DNA of 64,000 bases from JBFMFH01 sp040752275 (lineage in GTDB: Bacteria; Acidobacteriota; Vicinamibacteria; Vicinamibacterales; JAKQTR01). The notes beneath the pieces were generated by a model that was not told where the DNA came from, did no database searches, and worked only from the letters and a program-made list of their open reading frames with translations. Below are positions 31,814 through 41,675 of this stretch, piece by piece (within the stretch, counting starts at the first letter, position 1; each line of letters opens with the position of its first letter). The translations under genes were made by a program, and so were the position numbers. Location of the stretch: positions 1 through 64,000 of the forward strand of contig JBFMFH010000127.1 in the NCBI GenBank assembly GCA_040752275.1, read 5' to 3'.

Positions 31814-33166
31814 GTGCACGATCCGAATCCCGAATCCCGAATCCCGAATCCCGGCGAGGATCCGATCGCCTACCTCTTCGGCCTGGAGTTCCACGGCCAC
31901 AAGCTCGGCCTCGAGAACATCCGCACCCTCGTCGCGGCCCTCGGTCATCCAGAACGCGCGTTTCAGGCCCTGCACATCGCCGGCACCAATGGCAAGGGAT
32001 CGGTGGCGGCCATGTGCGCCGCGGCCCTGGCTGCCGCCGGACACCGGACGGGCTGCTATACCTCGCCGCACATCGTCTCGATCGAAGAGCGCTTCGCGAT
32101 CGACGGCGAGCCTGTCTCGCGCCGGGAACTCGAGGCCGCTGTCGAGCACATCCGGCGCGTGGCCGTCAGGCTGACCACGGACGGGACGCTGCGGGCGCTC
32201 CCGACCTTCTTCGAGGTCGCGACCGCCGCCGCGTTTCTGCTGTTCCAGTGGCGATGCGTCGATGTGGCGGTACTCGAAGTGGGTCTGGGCGGTCGTCTCG
32301 ACGCGACGAACGTCGTCTCCCCGTGCGTCGGCACCATCACGACGATCGACGTCGACCACCAGCGCCACCTCGGAGACACGCTGGCCGCCATCGCCCGCGA
32401 GAAGGCCGGCATCGTCAAGCCCGGCATGATCATCGTCTCCGGCGAACGGAAGCCGGACGCGGCCGGCGAAGTCGAGGCGGCATGCCGGGAGCGGGGAGCC
32501 CGCCTGGTGTGTGCCTTCGAGGGCACCGAGGTGTCGGTGGGCGCGCACCTGAGCGGTCGCGATACCGGCCGCGCCACGATTGCGCTCGCAACGCCGGTCC
32601 GTACCTACCCGCCGGTCACACTGTCGCTGCGGGGACGCCACCAGGTGGACAACGCGATTGTCGCGGTCCGGGCGCTGGAGGCCCTCGACGCCTGCGGCAC
32701 CCACGTGCCAGAGAGTGCGATCAGGGAGGGCCTGGCATGCGCCCGGTGGGCCGGCAGGCTCGAGGTCGTCGACCTCGGACAGGGCCGCTCGGTGCTGCTG
32801 GACGCGGCGCACAACCCGGCGGGGGCTCATGCCCTGGGAGAGTATCTCGCCGAGTGTTATCCGAACGGCATCGTGCTGGTCTTCGGCGCCGTACGCGACA
32901 AGGACCACCGCGGGATGCTTTGCGAGCTGCTGCCCCACGCCACCCATGTCGTGCTGAGCGCCCCGCCGACGCACCGGGCCGCGCCCACGCATGAACTCGT
33001 CGCCATCGCCCGCGAGTTGCGCCCCGGGCTTCCTCTCATTGAATCTCCGTCGCCCGACGAGGCACTGGCGCATGCCCTCGCACTCGGACCCAGCGTGTGC
33101 GTGGCCGGGTCGATCTATCTTCTTGGCGCCGTCACGCCACGGCTGGCGCCCCTGCGCCTGGAGTGA
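31814..33166 (+). CDS. folC: bifunctional dihydrofolate/folylpolyglutamate synthase
   Basis: About 450 residues. It adds glutamate to dihydropteroate and folates. The P-loop GTNGKGSV, CYTSPHI, VLEVGLGGRLDATNVV, TIDVDHQRHLGDT and DAAHNPAGA are all Mur-ligase-like FolC motifs. The conserved protein begins at YLFGLEFHGHKLGLENI. Upstream codons are a GAATCCC heptad array read as DPNPESRIPNPG, so the N-terminus is encoded by repeat DNA. GTG 31814 is the nearest start before the array; GTG 31775 is the alternative. No ATG is available. Confidence 0.9.
   Translation: MHDPNPESRIPNPGEDPIAYLFGLEFHGHKLGLENIRTLVAALGHPERAFQALHIAGTNGKGSVAAMCAAALAAAGHRTGCYTSPHIVSIEERFAIDGEPVSRRELEAAVEHIRRVAVRLTTDGTLRALPTFFEVATAAAFLLFQWRCVDVAVLEVGLGGRLDATNVVSPCVGTITTIDVDHQRHLGDTLAAIAREKAGIVKPGMIIVSGERKPDAAGEVEAACRERGARLVCAFEGTEVSVGAHLSGRDTGRATIALATPVRTYPPVTLSLRGRHQVDNAIVAVRALEALDACGTHVPESAIREGLACARWAGRLEVVDLGQGRSVLLDAAHNPAGAHALGEYLAECYPNGIVLVFGAVRDKDHRGMLCELLPHATHVVLSAPPTHRAAPTHELVAIARELRPGLPLIESPSPDEALAHALALGPSVCVAGSIYLLGAVTPRLAPLRLE
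31825..31852 (+). repeat. GAATCCC heptad array inside the folC 5' end
   Basis: Four perfect gaatccc units (GGGATTC on the other strand). Four CCC runs with 4-base spacing give a potential G-quadruplex on the template strand. All in-frame starts of folC lie upstream of it, so it is translated. Confidence 0.85.
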
Positions 33167-33192
33167 GGTCCGTGTGCTACCCTTGTCCGTCC

Positions 33193-34140
33193 ATGACCCG
33201 TCCGGCCGTGCTGGTGACCGGCGCCGCAGGCTTTGCCGGCAGCCATCTGCTCGATCTGCTCCACGCCGATGGTGCGCGCGTTGTCGCCTGGCGGCGGCCG
33301 GGCATCGGGGCGGAGGTGCAGCAGCAGTACCCGTGGGTCGAGTGGCGCGAAGTCGAATTGCTCGATCGCCAGGACACCCGTGCCCAACTGGCCATGGTCG
33401 CCCCCGCCTTCGTCTACCATCTCGCGGGCGCGCCGCATGTCGGTGAGTCGTGGAAGGCCACCACCGACACGCTGGCCGTCAACGTCCTCGGCACTCACCA
33501 CGTGCTCGACGGGATCCGCGCCGCTGGTCTCCAGACGCGCGTCGTCGTCCCCAGCTCCTCGTACGTGTACCGCCCGTCGGGCCACGCATTGACGGAAGAG
33601 GATCCCATCCAGTCCACGAGCCCGTATGCCCTGAGTAAGATTGCGACCGAGCTGGCAGCCGAACACGCGTCCCGGTACGATGGCGTTCCGGTCGTGGTGG
33701 CGCGGTCCTTTAATCACATCGGACCGCGGCAGGATCCGACCTTCTTCGCCCCGGCCGTCGCGCGCCAGATTGCCCTCATCGAGAAGGGGCGGCTGGAGCC
33801 GGTGATCAAGGTCGGCAACATCGACGCCAAGCGGGACTTCACCGACGTGCGCGATACGGTTCGCGCCTACAAGTCACTGGTCGAAGGTGGGAGTGCGGGC
33901 CGGATCTACAACGTGTGCTCCGGGGTCCCCCGGACGATTCGTTCGCTGCTCGACATCCTGATGGCGCATTCCACGGTGGGTCTGTCAGTTGAAGTGGACC
34001 CCGAGCGGTTCCGTCCGAACGACATGCCAATCATCGTCGGCGACCCGACCCGGATTCGGAAGGAACTTGGCTGGTCGCCCGTCGTGCCCATCGAGCGGAG
34101 CCTGCTCGATCTGCTCGAGTACTGGCGCAAGACCGTGTAG
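33193..34140 (+). CDS. NAD(P)-dependent sugar-nucleotide epimerase/reductase (GDP-4-keto-6-deoxymannose reductase-like)
   Basis: 315 residues, extended short-chain dehydrogenase fold. VLVTGAAGFAGSHLLDLL binds NAD(P). VVPSSSYVY supplies the Ser and SPYALSKIATE the Tyr-x3-Lys pair. SFNHIGPRQDPTFFAPAVAR and RDFTDVRDTVRAY resemble GDP-4-keto-6-deoxy-D-mannose reductase (Rmd), which makes GDP-rhamnose. Sits 10 bases before a second epimerase. The exact sugar is inferred. Confidence 0.82.
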   Translation: MTRPAVLVTGAAGFAGSHLLDLLHADGARVVAWRRPGIGAEVQQQYPWVEWREVELLDRQDTRAQLAMVAPAFVYHLAGAPHVGESWKATTDTLAVNVLGTHHVLDGIRAAGLQTRVVVPSSSYVYRPSGHALTEEDPIQSTSPYALSKIATELAAEHASRYDGVPVVVARSFNHIGPRQDPTFFAPAVARQIALIEKGRLEPVIKVGNIDAKRDFTDVRDTVRAYKSLVEGGSAGRIYNVCSGVPRTIRSLLDILMAHSTVGLSVEVDPERFRPNDMPIIVGDPTRIRKELGWSPVVPIERSLLDLLEYWRKTV

Positions 34141-34150
34141 GGTTGCATCC

Positions 34151-35119
34151 ATGCGCGTGCTGGTCACTGGAGGGACGGGCTATCTCGGACGCTCGGTCGT
34201 GCGGGCACTCGCCTCAGCGGGTCACGACCCGGTCGTCTACAGCCGTACGGCCTGCACGTCCGGCCTGCCCGGCACGCTCATCGACGGCGATGTGCGAGAC
34301 CGTGCGTCTCTGACGGCTGCCGCTGCGGGGTGCCGCGGCCTCGTGCACGCGGCTGCGCTCGTCGCCGTCTGGCGGCGTGACCCGGGTGAGTTCGACGCGG
34401 TCAACGTCGGTGGGCTCCTGAATGCCATTGCCGCCGTCGAACACCACCGGATTCCGCGCCTGGTGTACACGTCGTCCTTCTTGGCGAGGACGCCGGAGGG
34501 ATTGCGGCGCCCGCCGCGATGGAACGACTACCAGCGCACCAAGGCCACGGCAGACGCCGAGGCCCAGACGGCCGTTCAGCGTGGCGTTCCCATCGTCCGG
34601 CTCTACCCGGGCATCATCTACGGTCCCGGCCTACTCACGGACGGCAATCTCCTGGGCCGGCAGATTGCCGATCATCTCGCCGGCCGGCTGCCGGGCCTGG
34701 TCGGCGCGGACCGCATCTGGTCCTTCAGCTACGTGGACGATGTGGCGGCGGCCCACGTGGCGGCGCTGGAGCGCGGCGCCGCCGGCCGTCAGTACCTGCT
34801 CGGCGGTGTGAACGCCCCCCAGATGCGGGCGTTCGAGATCGTCAGGGACATCACCGGCCGGCGCCTGCCGAGGCGCCTGCCGGGGTGGCTGGTCGCGCTG
34901 GTGGCAGCAGCCGAGGAGACGCGCGTCTCACTGGCCGGCGGTCGCGCCTTCGTCACCACCGGGACGCTCGAGATTCTGCTGCGGGACTGGCCGCTCGACA
35001 GCGGCGCGGCCGAGGAGGAGCTGGGCTACCGCATCACGCCCCTCGAGGAAGGCATCAGGCGCATCGTCGACGAGCTCAACGGCAGCACGGACGAGGACGC
35101 CGGTCCTTCCCAGGCGTAG
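34151..35119 (+). CDS. NAD-dependent epimerase/dehydratase family protein
   Basis: 322 residues, extended SDR fold. MRVLVTGGTGYLGRSVVRAL binds the cofactor. LVYTSSFLA and NDYQRTKATADAEA give the catalytic Ser/Thr and Tyr-x3-Lys. FSYVDDVAAAHVAALERG is typical of the dihydroflavonol-reductase/hopanoid-associated group of sugar or lipid dehydrogenases. It is followed after 3 bases by the prenol kinase-DUF92 gene, so it may act on an isoprenoid or lipid-linked compound rather than a sugar nucleotide. Confidence 0.8.
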   Translation: MRVLVTGGTGYLGRSVVRALASAGHDPVVYSRTACTSGLPGTLIDGDVRDRASLTAAAAGCRGLVHAAALVAVWRRDPGEFDAVNVGGLLNAIAAVEHHRIPRLVYTSSFLARTPEGLRRPPRWNDYQRTKATADAEAQTAVQRGVPIVRLYPGIIYGPGLLTDGNLLGRQIADHLAGRLPGLVGADRIWSFSYVDDVAAAHVAALERGAAGRQYLLGGVNAPQMRAFEIVRDITGRRLPRRLPGWLVALVAAAEETRVSLAGGRAFVTTGTLEILLRDWPLDSGAAEEELGYRITPLEEGIRRIVDELNGSTDEDAGPSQA

Positions 35120-35122
35120 CCG

Positions 35123-36457
35123 ATGCACTCAGAGACCAGGCGCCAGGTCGTCCACATCGCGATGAGCGGGTTCGCACTCCTGCTGCCATGGCTCACCTGG
35201 TGGCAGGCAGCATTGTGTGCACTGGGCGCCTTGATCTTCAACGTGCTCGCGCTGCCGCGGCTCGCCGGCGAGACGATGAGCAGGCCCGCGGACCGCAGCC
35301 GGGGATACCCCCTGGGAATCTTGCTGTATCCCCTATCGGTCCTGCTGTTGATTCTGGCCTTCCCGGCGCGGCTGGACATTGCGGCCTCCGCTTGGGCGAT
35401 CATGGCCTGGGGCGACGGCGCGGCGACACTCGCGGGCCGCGCATGGGGACGACGTCCGCTGGCGTGGAATCGAGACAAGACGGTGGAGGGAACACTCGCG
35501 TTCCTCCTTGCGGCATCGGCTGGAGGGGTGTTGATGTCCTGGTGGACCGCCCCCTCGATCGCGCCAACTCCGCTGGTGGCGTTCACGCTCCTGGCGCCAT
35601 TGGTGGCCGCAGCGGCCGCGGCGCTGGCCGAAACGGTGCCTATCAGGCTCGACGACAACATCACCGTGCCAGCGATTGCCGGCGCGGTCTTGTGGGGACT
35701 CAGCCTGGTCGATCCGCCGTCCTGGCAGGAATCGGCTCCCGCGATCTGGGATCACCTCGTGCCGGCGCTCATCGTCAATACGCTGGCCGCGTTGGGTGGC
35801 TGGCGCGCGGGAGCCGTACGCGCATCGGGCATGGCGACCGGGTGGGTGATCGGTGTCGTGGTCTTCACCTGCGCCGGATGGCAAGGGTGGGCCCTGTTGT
35901 TTGCCGCGTTCATGTCGGCCACGTTGTCCACGCGACTCGGGCTGAAGCGCAAGGCGGTGCTCGGCATTGCGGAGGATCGGGGCGGGCGCCGTGGCGGCGG
36001 CAATGCGTTTGCCAATACCGGGCTGGCCGCTATCGCCGCGGTGCTGGCGGTGACCACCCCGTTCGGGCCATTGTGGTGGCTCGCCTTCGTCGCCGCGCTC
36101 ACGGCAGGTGGGAGCGACACCGTCGCGAGCGAGGTCGGCAAGGCCTGGGGCGGCAGGACGTATCTTGTCACGACCCTCTCGGAGGCGCGGCCGGGGACAC
36201 CCGGCGCGATGTCTATGGAGGGCACCGCAGCCGGCGTCGTCGCCGCCCTGGTGCTGGCGTCATTCGGCGCCTGGCTCGGCGTGATCCCCGCCGCATGGAT
36301 TTGGGTGGCGGCCACGGGTGCGATCGTGGGGTCGCTGCTCGAAAGCGCGCTGGCCGCCACGCTGGAGGGACCGGGTCTCGTGAACAACGACGTGCTGAAC
36401 TTCCTCAACACGTCGGCGGGAGCGATAGCCGCCGTTGTCATCGCGAGGCTCCTGTGA
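35123..36457 (+). CDS. fused prenol kinase (VTE5-like) and prenyl-phosphate kinase (DUF92/VTE6-like) membrane protein
   Basis: 444 residues, ~12 membrane helices, two domains. The N-terminal half (to ~200) carries MAWGDGAATLAGRAWG and NRDKTVEGTLAF, the D-G-x-A and K-T-x-E-G motifs of phytol/dolichol kinases. The C-terminal half is a DUF92 domain: TLSTRLGLKRKAVLGI, AEDRGGRRGGGNAFANTG, ALTAGGSDTVASEVGKAWGG, SMEGTAAGVVAA and LLESALAATLEGPGLVNNDV. In plants VTE5 and VTE6 act in sequence, phytol to phytyl-P to phytyl-PP. The stop overlaps the UbiA start (TGATG), placing the presumed user of the diphosphate next in the operon. Confidence 0.8.
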   Translation: MHSETRRQVVHIAMSGFALLLPWLTWWQAALCALGALIFNVLALPRLAGETMSRPADRSRGYPLGILLYPLSVLLLILAFPARLDIAASAWAIMAWGDGAATLAGRAWGRRPLAWNRDKTVEGTLAFLLAASAGGVLMSWWTAPSIAPTPLVAFTLLAPLVAAAAAALAETVPIRLDDNITVPAIAGAVLWGLSLVDPPSWQESAPAIWDHLVPALIVNTLAALGGWRAGAVRASGMATGWVIGVVVFTCAGWQGWALLFAAFMSATLSTRLGLKRKAVLGIAEDRGGRRGGGNAFANTGLAAIAAVLAVTTPFGPLWWLAFVAALTAGGSDTVASEVGKAWGGRTYLVTTLSEARPGTPGAMSMEGTAAGVVAALVLASFGAWLGVIPAAWIWVAATGAIVGSLLESALAATLEGPGLVNNDVLNFLNTSAGAIAAVVIARLL

Positions 36458-37371
36458 TGCCGTCCTCCCGGCTGCGGGCGATCGACGACTTCGCCAGGCC
36501 GTTCACGCTCATCGCACCCGCCCTCGGCTTCTTCTCGGCGGCGCTGGCGGCCATGGGCGCCCGCCCACACGAACCCTGGAGCTGGGGCCTCTTCGGGCCA
36601 CCGGCGCTCGGCTCGATCATGGCGGCCACGCTGAACATCGCGTCGAACGGACTCAACCAGATCTTCGACCTCGAGATCGATCGCATCAACAAGCCCGGCC
36701 GGCCGCTGCCGTCCGGCCGGCTGTCGCCCGGCGGGGCGTGGGCCGTCACGCTAGGGGCGTTCGCGGCCGCATTCGTCATGGCCTGGTTCGTGGCACCCGG
36801 CGGGCGGCGGGACGTGTTCTGGTGCACTGCGGCGGCAACTGTGATCACTTCCTTGTACTCAGTCCCCCCGTTCCGAACCAAGCGGCTCGGGATCTGGGCG
36901 AACGTGACCATCGCCATCCCGCGCGGGGTCCTCCTGAAGGTCGCAGGCTGGGCTTCGGTGAAGAGCGCGACAGGCGTCGAGCCCTGGTACATTGGCGCCA
37001 TTTTCGGGCTGTTCCTCCTCGGCGCCACGACAACCAAGGACTTCGCTGACATGGAAGGTGATCGTCGTGGCGGATGCCGAACGCTCCCGATTCAGTACGG
37101 CGTGGAGAAAGCCGCCTGGATGATCGCGCCGTCGTTCATCGTGCCCTTCCTCATGATTCCGGCAGGAACGTGGCTGGGGGTCCTCACCGGCGACTTCTGG
37201 CTGCTGCAGGCGCTGGGACTGCTGATGACGGCATACGGGCTGTATGTGTGTTACCTGATGCTGCGCCATCCCCACGAGCTGGCCGTGGAGGAGAACCACG
37301 TGTCGTGGGCTCATATGTACCGCATGATGTTCGTCGCCCAGATCGGGCTTGCCGCGGCGTACCTGCTCTGA
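36457..37371 (+). CDS. UbiA-family prenyltransferase
   Basis: 304 residues, nine predicted helices. Two Asp-rich Mg/diphosphate motifs are intact: NGLNQIFDLEIDRINKPGRP (N-x3-D-x3-D) and TTKDFADMEGDRRGG. It transfers an isoprenoid chain to an aromatic or polar acceptor in the membrane. Position directly after the fused prenol kinase suggests that it uses salvaged prenyl diphosphate, as homogentisate phytyltransferase does in plants, but the acceptor is unknown; menaquinone, tocopherol-like or ether-lipid roles are possible. Confidence 0.85.
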   Translation: MPSSRLRAIDDFARPFTLIAPALGFFSAALAAMGARPHEPWSWGLFGPPALGSIMAATLNIASNGLNQIFDLEIDRINKPGRPLPSGRLSPGGAWAVTLGAFAAAFVMAWFVAPGGRRDVFWCTAAATVITSLYSVPPFRTKRLGIWANVTIAIPRGVLLKVAGWASVKSATGVEPWYIGAIFGLFLLGATTTKDFADMEGDRRGGCRTLPIQYGVEKAAWMIAPSFIVPFLMIPAGTWLGVLTGDFWLLQALGLLMTAYGLYVCYLMLRHPHELAVEENHVSWAHMYRMMFVAQIGLAAAYLL

Positions 37372-37372
37372 G

Positions 37373-37438
37373 AACTGGGACCGGGGACCGGGGATCAGTT
37401 CTGGATGTTCCCAGATTCCCGGTCCCAGGTCTCCGGTC
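37373..37438. repeat. inverted CCGGGGA heptads between convergent genes
   Basis: Left arm with units (ACTGGGA, CCGGGGA, CCGGGGA), right arm with complementary units (AGATTCC, CGGTCCC, AGGTCTC, CGGTCCT). The arms pair imperfectly into a long hairpin filling the whole 67-base gap between the convergent ubiA-like and htpX genes. A bidirectional terminator is the likely role. Confidence 0.65.
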
Positions 37439-38272
37439 CTACTGGCCCAGCAGCGCGCGGATCCGTGAGTCGGTTGGCGGGTGCGTGCTGAAGAGCGACA
37501 GCATCCCGGAAACGCTGAACGGCTTGATGATCATCATGTGAGCCGTGGCCGGGCTGGCGTCCATCGGGATGCGCTTCGACGCTCCCTCGAGCTTGCGCAG
37601 GGCATCGACCAGGCCGTACGGTGTGCCGGCGATCCGTGCCCCGCCTCGGTCCGCGCCGTACTCCCGGGAACGGGAAATGGCCGCCTGGATCAGCATCGCC
37701 GCCAGCGGCGCGATGATGATCGTCGCGAGCAGGCCGATCGGATTTGCACCCTCGCGATCATCGCCGCGGCCGCCGCCGAAAATCGCCGCAAACTGGGCCA
37801 TGCGCGCCACCATCATGATGGCCGCCGCGATCGTGGCCGCAATCGAGCTGATCAGGATGTCACGGTGTCTCACGTGGGCCAGTTCATGGGCCACGACACC
37901 TTCGAGCTCCCGCTCGTCGAGCAGGCGGAGGAGGCCCTCGGTGGCCGCCACCGCCGCATGGGACGGGCTGCGACCGGTCGCGAATGCGTTCGGCGACTGA
38001 TCCGGGATCACGTAGACCCTCGGCATTGGCAGGCCTGCCCGCTGCGCGAGGCGCGCCGTGAGTTGGTGGAGCCGGTGCTCGGGCCCGACGGGCTTCGCCC
38101 GGTACATGGCCAGGACGATCTTGTCCGAGAACCAATACGAGGCGACGTTCATGACGATGGCAAAGCCGAGGGCGACGACGAGCCCGCTCTGACCACCCAG
38201 GTACTCGCCCAGCACGAGCAGCAGTCCACTCATCAGTCCCAGCAGCAAGGTTGTCTTCAACGCGTTACCCAT
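37439..38272 (-). CDS. htpX: membrane M48 metalloprotease HtpX
   Basis: 277 residues. It degrades damaged membrane proteins. Two N-terminal helices (LLLGLMSGLLLVLGEYL, ALGFAIVMNVASYWFSD), the zinc motif HELAHVRHRD, two further helices (ISSIAATIAAAIMMVA, LLATIIIAPLAAMLIQ) and SREYGADRGGARI with the third zinc ligand Glu. The C-terminal FSTHPPTDSRIRAL is conserved in the family. The ribosome site GGGAAGAGA decides the ATG at 38272. Confidence 0.95.
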   Translation of the reverse strand: MGNALKTTLLLGLMSGLLLVLGEYLGGQSGLVVALGFAIVMNVASYWFSDKIVLAMYRAKPVGPEHRLHQLTARLAQRAGLPMPRVYVIPDQSPNAFATGRSPSHAAVAATEGLLRLLDERELEGVVAHELAHVRHRDILISSIAATIAAAIMMVARMAQFAAIFGGGRGDDREGANPIGLLATIIIAPLAAMLIQAAISRSREYGADRGGARIAGTPYGLVDALRKLEGASKRIPMDASPATAHMMIIKPFSVSGMLSLFSTHPPTDSRIRALLGQ

Positions 38273-38322
38273 GGTCTCTTCCCTGTGGCCTGACGCCCAT
38301 CTCGGCGCGATCAGCCTCCGGC

Positions 38323-39541
<1,219 letters not shown>

Positions 39542-39675
39542 GGGCGTCGTTCCGATTCGCGCCTCCCTCGCCAATGGCGATTGTCCAGCTAACGTAGCAC
39601 GATTGCCTGGCGCCCCATGCTGCTCGCCCGGTACGCCTCGCCTTCCCGACAGCCTGCCGCCGCGCGCCTATCGCC

Positions 39676-39681
39676 TATAAT
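39676..39681 (+). promoter_or_regulatory. consensus -10 TATAAT of a leaderless transcript
   Basis: Perfect TATAAT, six bases before the ATG at 39688. It is preceded by two GCCTATC-like heptads (from 39661), so repeat DNA contributes to the promoter. Confidence 0.6.
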
Positions 39682-39687
39682 GACCGG

Positions 39688-40239
39688 ATGCGTCCTGCGG
39701 CCCTGGGTGCGGCACTCGTCATCGCCTCGGCACTCACGGCCGCCGCTCAGCCTCCGGTCGCCAGGCCGTCGCCGCCGCCTGCCGCGGTCGTACAGAGCGC
39801 TCCCCAGCGGGTGGCTCCGCCGGTGCGCACCGGCACAGCCGAGCCAGGCGGTGAGCGGGCTCCGACCGAGGAGTTCCTGAACGCTCCGATCTATCCGACC
39901 GCCGACTTTCTTGGTTCGTACGACGCGGGGGGCAGCGGCCAGCGTTTCTACCTGTTCGGGACCACGCAGACCTTTGCCGCGATCGTGTCGTACTACCAGG
40001 CGGTGCTCAAGCAGCGGGGCGAGCTGGTGTTTGACGATCCGGCGGTCCATATGTTCGAGGTCGGACGCTTCCGTGAGGAGGACGTGGCCTTCCCGCCCGG
40101 GGTGACGGTGAAGAACTACGCCTGGGGCGGCGTTCCAGGTTACCTGAACCCGAAGGCGGGCGTCACGCCGCTCAGCTATCCGACGGTCATTCAGATTGTG
40201 CCGCCCCCGGGCGTCGTGCCGGGAAAGCCCAAGCGCTGA
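39688..40239 (+). CDS. secreted protein of unknown function
   Basis: 183 residues. Signal peptide MRPAALGAALVIASALTAAA, then a Pro/Ala-rich spacer to ~60, then a compact domain with APIYPTADFLGSYDAGGSGQ, RFYLFGTTQTFAAIVSYYQ and FREEDVAFPPGVTVKNY. The YLFGT...VSYYQAVLKQRGE pattern resembles small exported domains found in Acidobacteria that look for a fold rather than a reaction. No catalytic motif seen. Convergent with the RlmI-like gene. Confidence 0.65.
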   Translation: MRPAALGAALVIASALTAAAQPPVARPSPPPAAVVQSAPQRVAPPVRTGTAEPGGERAPTEEFLNAPIYPTADFLGSYDAGGSGQRFYLFGTTQTFAAIVSYYQAVLKQRGELVFDDPAVHMFEVGRFREEDVAFPPGVTVKNYAWGGVPGYLNPKAGVTPLSYPTVIQIVPPPGVVPGKPKR

Positions 40240-40254
40240 CCGCGGTTCCCGGTC

Positions 40255-41430
40255 CTACGCGACTCTCCGCAGGATGAAGCACTTCAGGTAGTAGGTCTCG
40301 GGCACACCGAGCAGGACGGGGTGGTCGCGCGCCTGCATCCGCTTCTCGAGGACGGTGACGCTGGCATGTGCGTCGGTCGAGGCATCGAAGACGATCTCGC
40401 CGAACGCCGCCTCGCTGACGTGATACGAGCAGGTACAGGTCACCAGGATACCCCCCGTCCGCAGCAGCTTCAGCGCACGCAGGTTGATTTCCTTGTAGCC
40501 CGCATACGCCTTGTCGACCGCGTCCTTGCTCTTCGCGAACGCCGGTGGATCGAGGACGACCATGTCGAACTGCTCGCCGGCGCGCTCGAGCCGCCGCAAC
40601 TCGTCGAAGACGTTCGCGACCCTGGCCTCGACGTTGGTCAGCCCGTTGCGCAGGGCATTCTGCGCCAGACGCGTCACGGCCTCGTCTGAGACGTCGACGG
40701 CTTCGACGCCCTCGCACACCGGCGCGAGCTGCAGGGCGAACGAGCCGTGATAGCTGAAGCAGTCGAGGAGCCTGCCCTGCGCGTAGGCACGGGCCGCCGC
40801 ACGGTTTTCCCGCTGATCCAGGAACAGGCCGGTCTTCTGTCCGCGCCGCAGATCCACGCCGAATTCGATCTCTCCCTCCCGGATCGTCACCTCGTCCGGG
40901 ATCGTGCCGTGGAGGACGTCGACCGATTGGTCGAGCCCTTCGAGCTGGCGCACGCGCTGGTCGTGGCGCGCGAGGATACCGTCCGGGTGCAGTTCGTCGA
41001 CGAGGATGCTTACCAGATCGGGGAGCAGTCGCCCAGTTCCTTGCGAGAGCGCCTGCACGACGAGGTGCCGGCCGTACTCATCGACAACGAACGAGGGCAG
41101 GAGGTCCGCTTCGCCATGGACGAGACGGCACGCATTCGCATTAATGCCGAGGCTCCTTCTGAAGGCGATCGCAGAACGCATCCGATCGCGCCAGAGATCG
41201 AGGCCGGCCGGTCCCTCGCCGTGCGTCAGCAGGCGCAGGGCAATCTGGGACCGGTCGCTGAAGAGACCGCGACCGATGGTGCGTCCCCTCGGCCCCCGAA
41301 CGGCCACGGTGTCGCCGCCCTCGGCATGCACCGATACCACATCCGCCTGGTAGATCCACGGATGGCCGGCCCGGATGCGGTCCTCGCCACGGGCGTTGAT
41401 GATGACAGTCGGCTCAGAGCGGGTAACCAT
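40255..41430 (-). CDS. rlmI: 23S rRNA cytosine-C5 methyltransferase, RlmI-like
   Basis: 391 residues. The N-terminal PUA domain (~10-80, GHPWIYQADVVSV) binds RNA. The Rossmann methyltransferase domain has LLDCFSYHGSFAL (SAM loop), VEAVDVSDEAVTRLAQNA, VVLDPPAFAKSK (D-P-P catalytic motif) and LVTCTCSYHV, the Cys region for C5-cytosine methylation. E. coli RlmI methylates C1962 of 23S rRNA. ATG 41430 is chosen; a TTG nine bases upstream is possible. Confidence 0.85.
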   Translation of the reverse strand: MVTRSEPTVIINARGEDRIRAGHPWIYQADVVSVHAEGGDTVAVRGPRGRTIGRGLFSDRSQIALRLLTHGEGPAGLDLWRDRMRSAIAFRRSLGINANACRLVHGEADLLPSFVVDEYGRHLVVQALSQGTGRLLPDLVSILVDELHPDGILARHDQRVRQLEGLDQSVDVLHGTIPDEVTIREGEIEFGVDLRRGQKTGLFLDQRENRAAARAYAQGRLLDCFSYHGSFALQLAPVCEGVEAVDVSDEAVTRLAQNALRNGLTNVEARVANVFDELRRLERAGEQFDMVVLDPPAFAKSKDAVDKAYAGYKEINLRALKLLRTGGILVTCTCSYHVSEAAFGEIVFDASTDAHASVTVLEKRMQARDHPVLLGVPETYYLKCFILRRVA

Positions 41431-41470
41431 GCGTGCCAAGGATCATGACCTACACCGAGGAGGAGGACAA

Positions 41471-41500
41471 CCTGGATTGCCGCTCTCGCGGAAATGACGA
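41471..41500. repeat. REP-like palindromic element
   Basis: CCTGGATTGCCGCTCTCGCG followed by GAAATGACGA. Its core CCGC-tctc-GCGG is palindromic. The whole resembles a short intergenic element (CTGGATTCCCGC..GCGGGAATGACG) that I recall from many bacterial genomes. Only one copy noticed here. Confidence 0.4.
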
Positions 41501-41622
41501 GGGCGTGCCCATCAGGCCCCGCGTCATCTCTCCCGGCGCCGGTCTCCGCGTCTGCGGTCCTCCAACCGGACCGGCAGCGTATCCCCTCTGGCGGACATGC
41601 TGCAGCGGCACTGTCTCCGGGT

Positions 41623-41664
41623 CTCTCCCCTGTCGCCCGTCGCCCGTCGCCCGTCGCCTGCATT
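41623..41664 (+). repeat. CCGTCGC heptad array upstream of rpiB
   Basis: Units ctctccc, ctgtcgc, three ccgtcgc, then ctgcatt, which merges with the rpiB -10 box. The array fills the -12 to -50 region of the presumed leaderless transcript. Confidence 0.75.
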
Positions 41665-41669
41665 ACAAT
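41664..41669 (+). promoter_or_regulatory. -10 box of leaderless rpiB transcript
   Basis: TACAAT, six bases before the GTG at 41676. The heptad array ends on its first base. Confidence 0.6.
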
Positions 41670-41675
41670 CTCTGC

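Noticed and set aside
34519..37371. 950-codon frame that appears to join epimerase, DUF92 and UbiA regions
   Set aside because: Only its last 304 codons encode a recognisable protein (UbiA). The upstream part is out of frame with the two real genes there.
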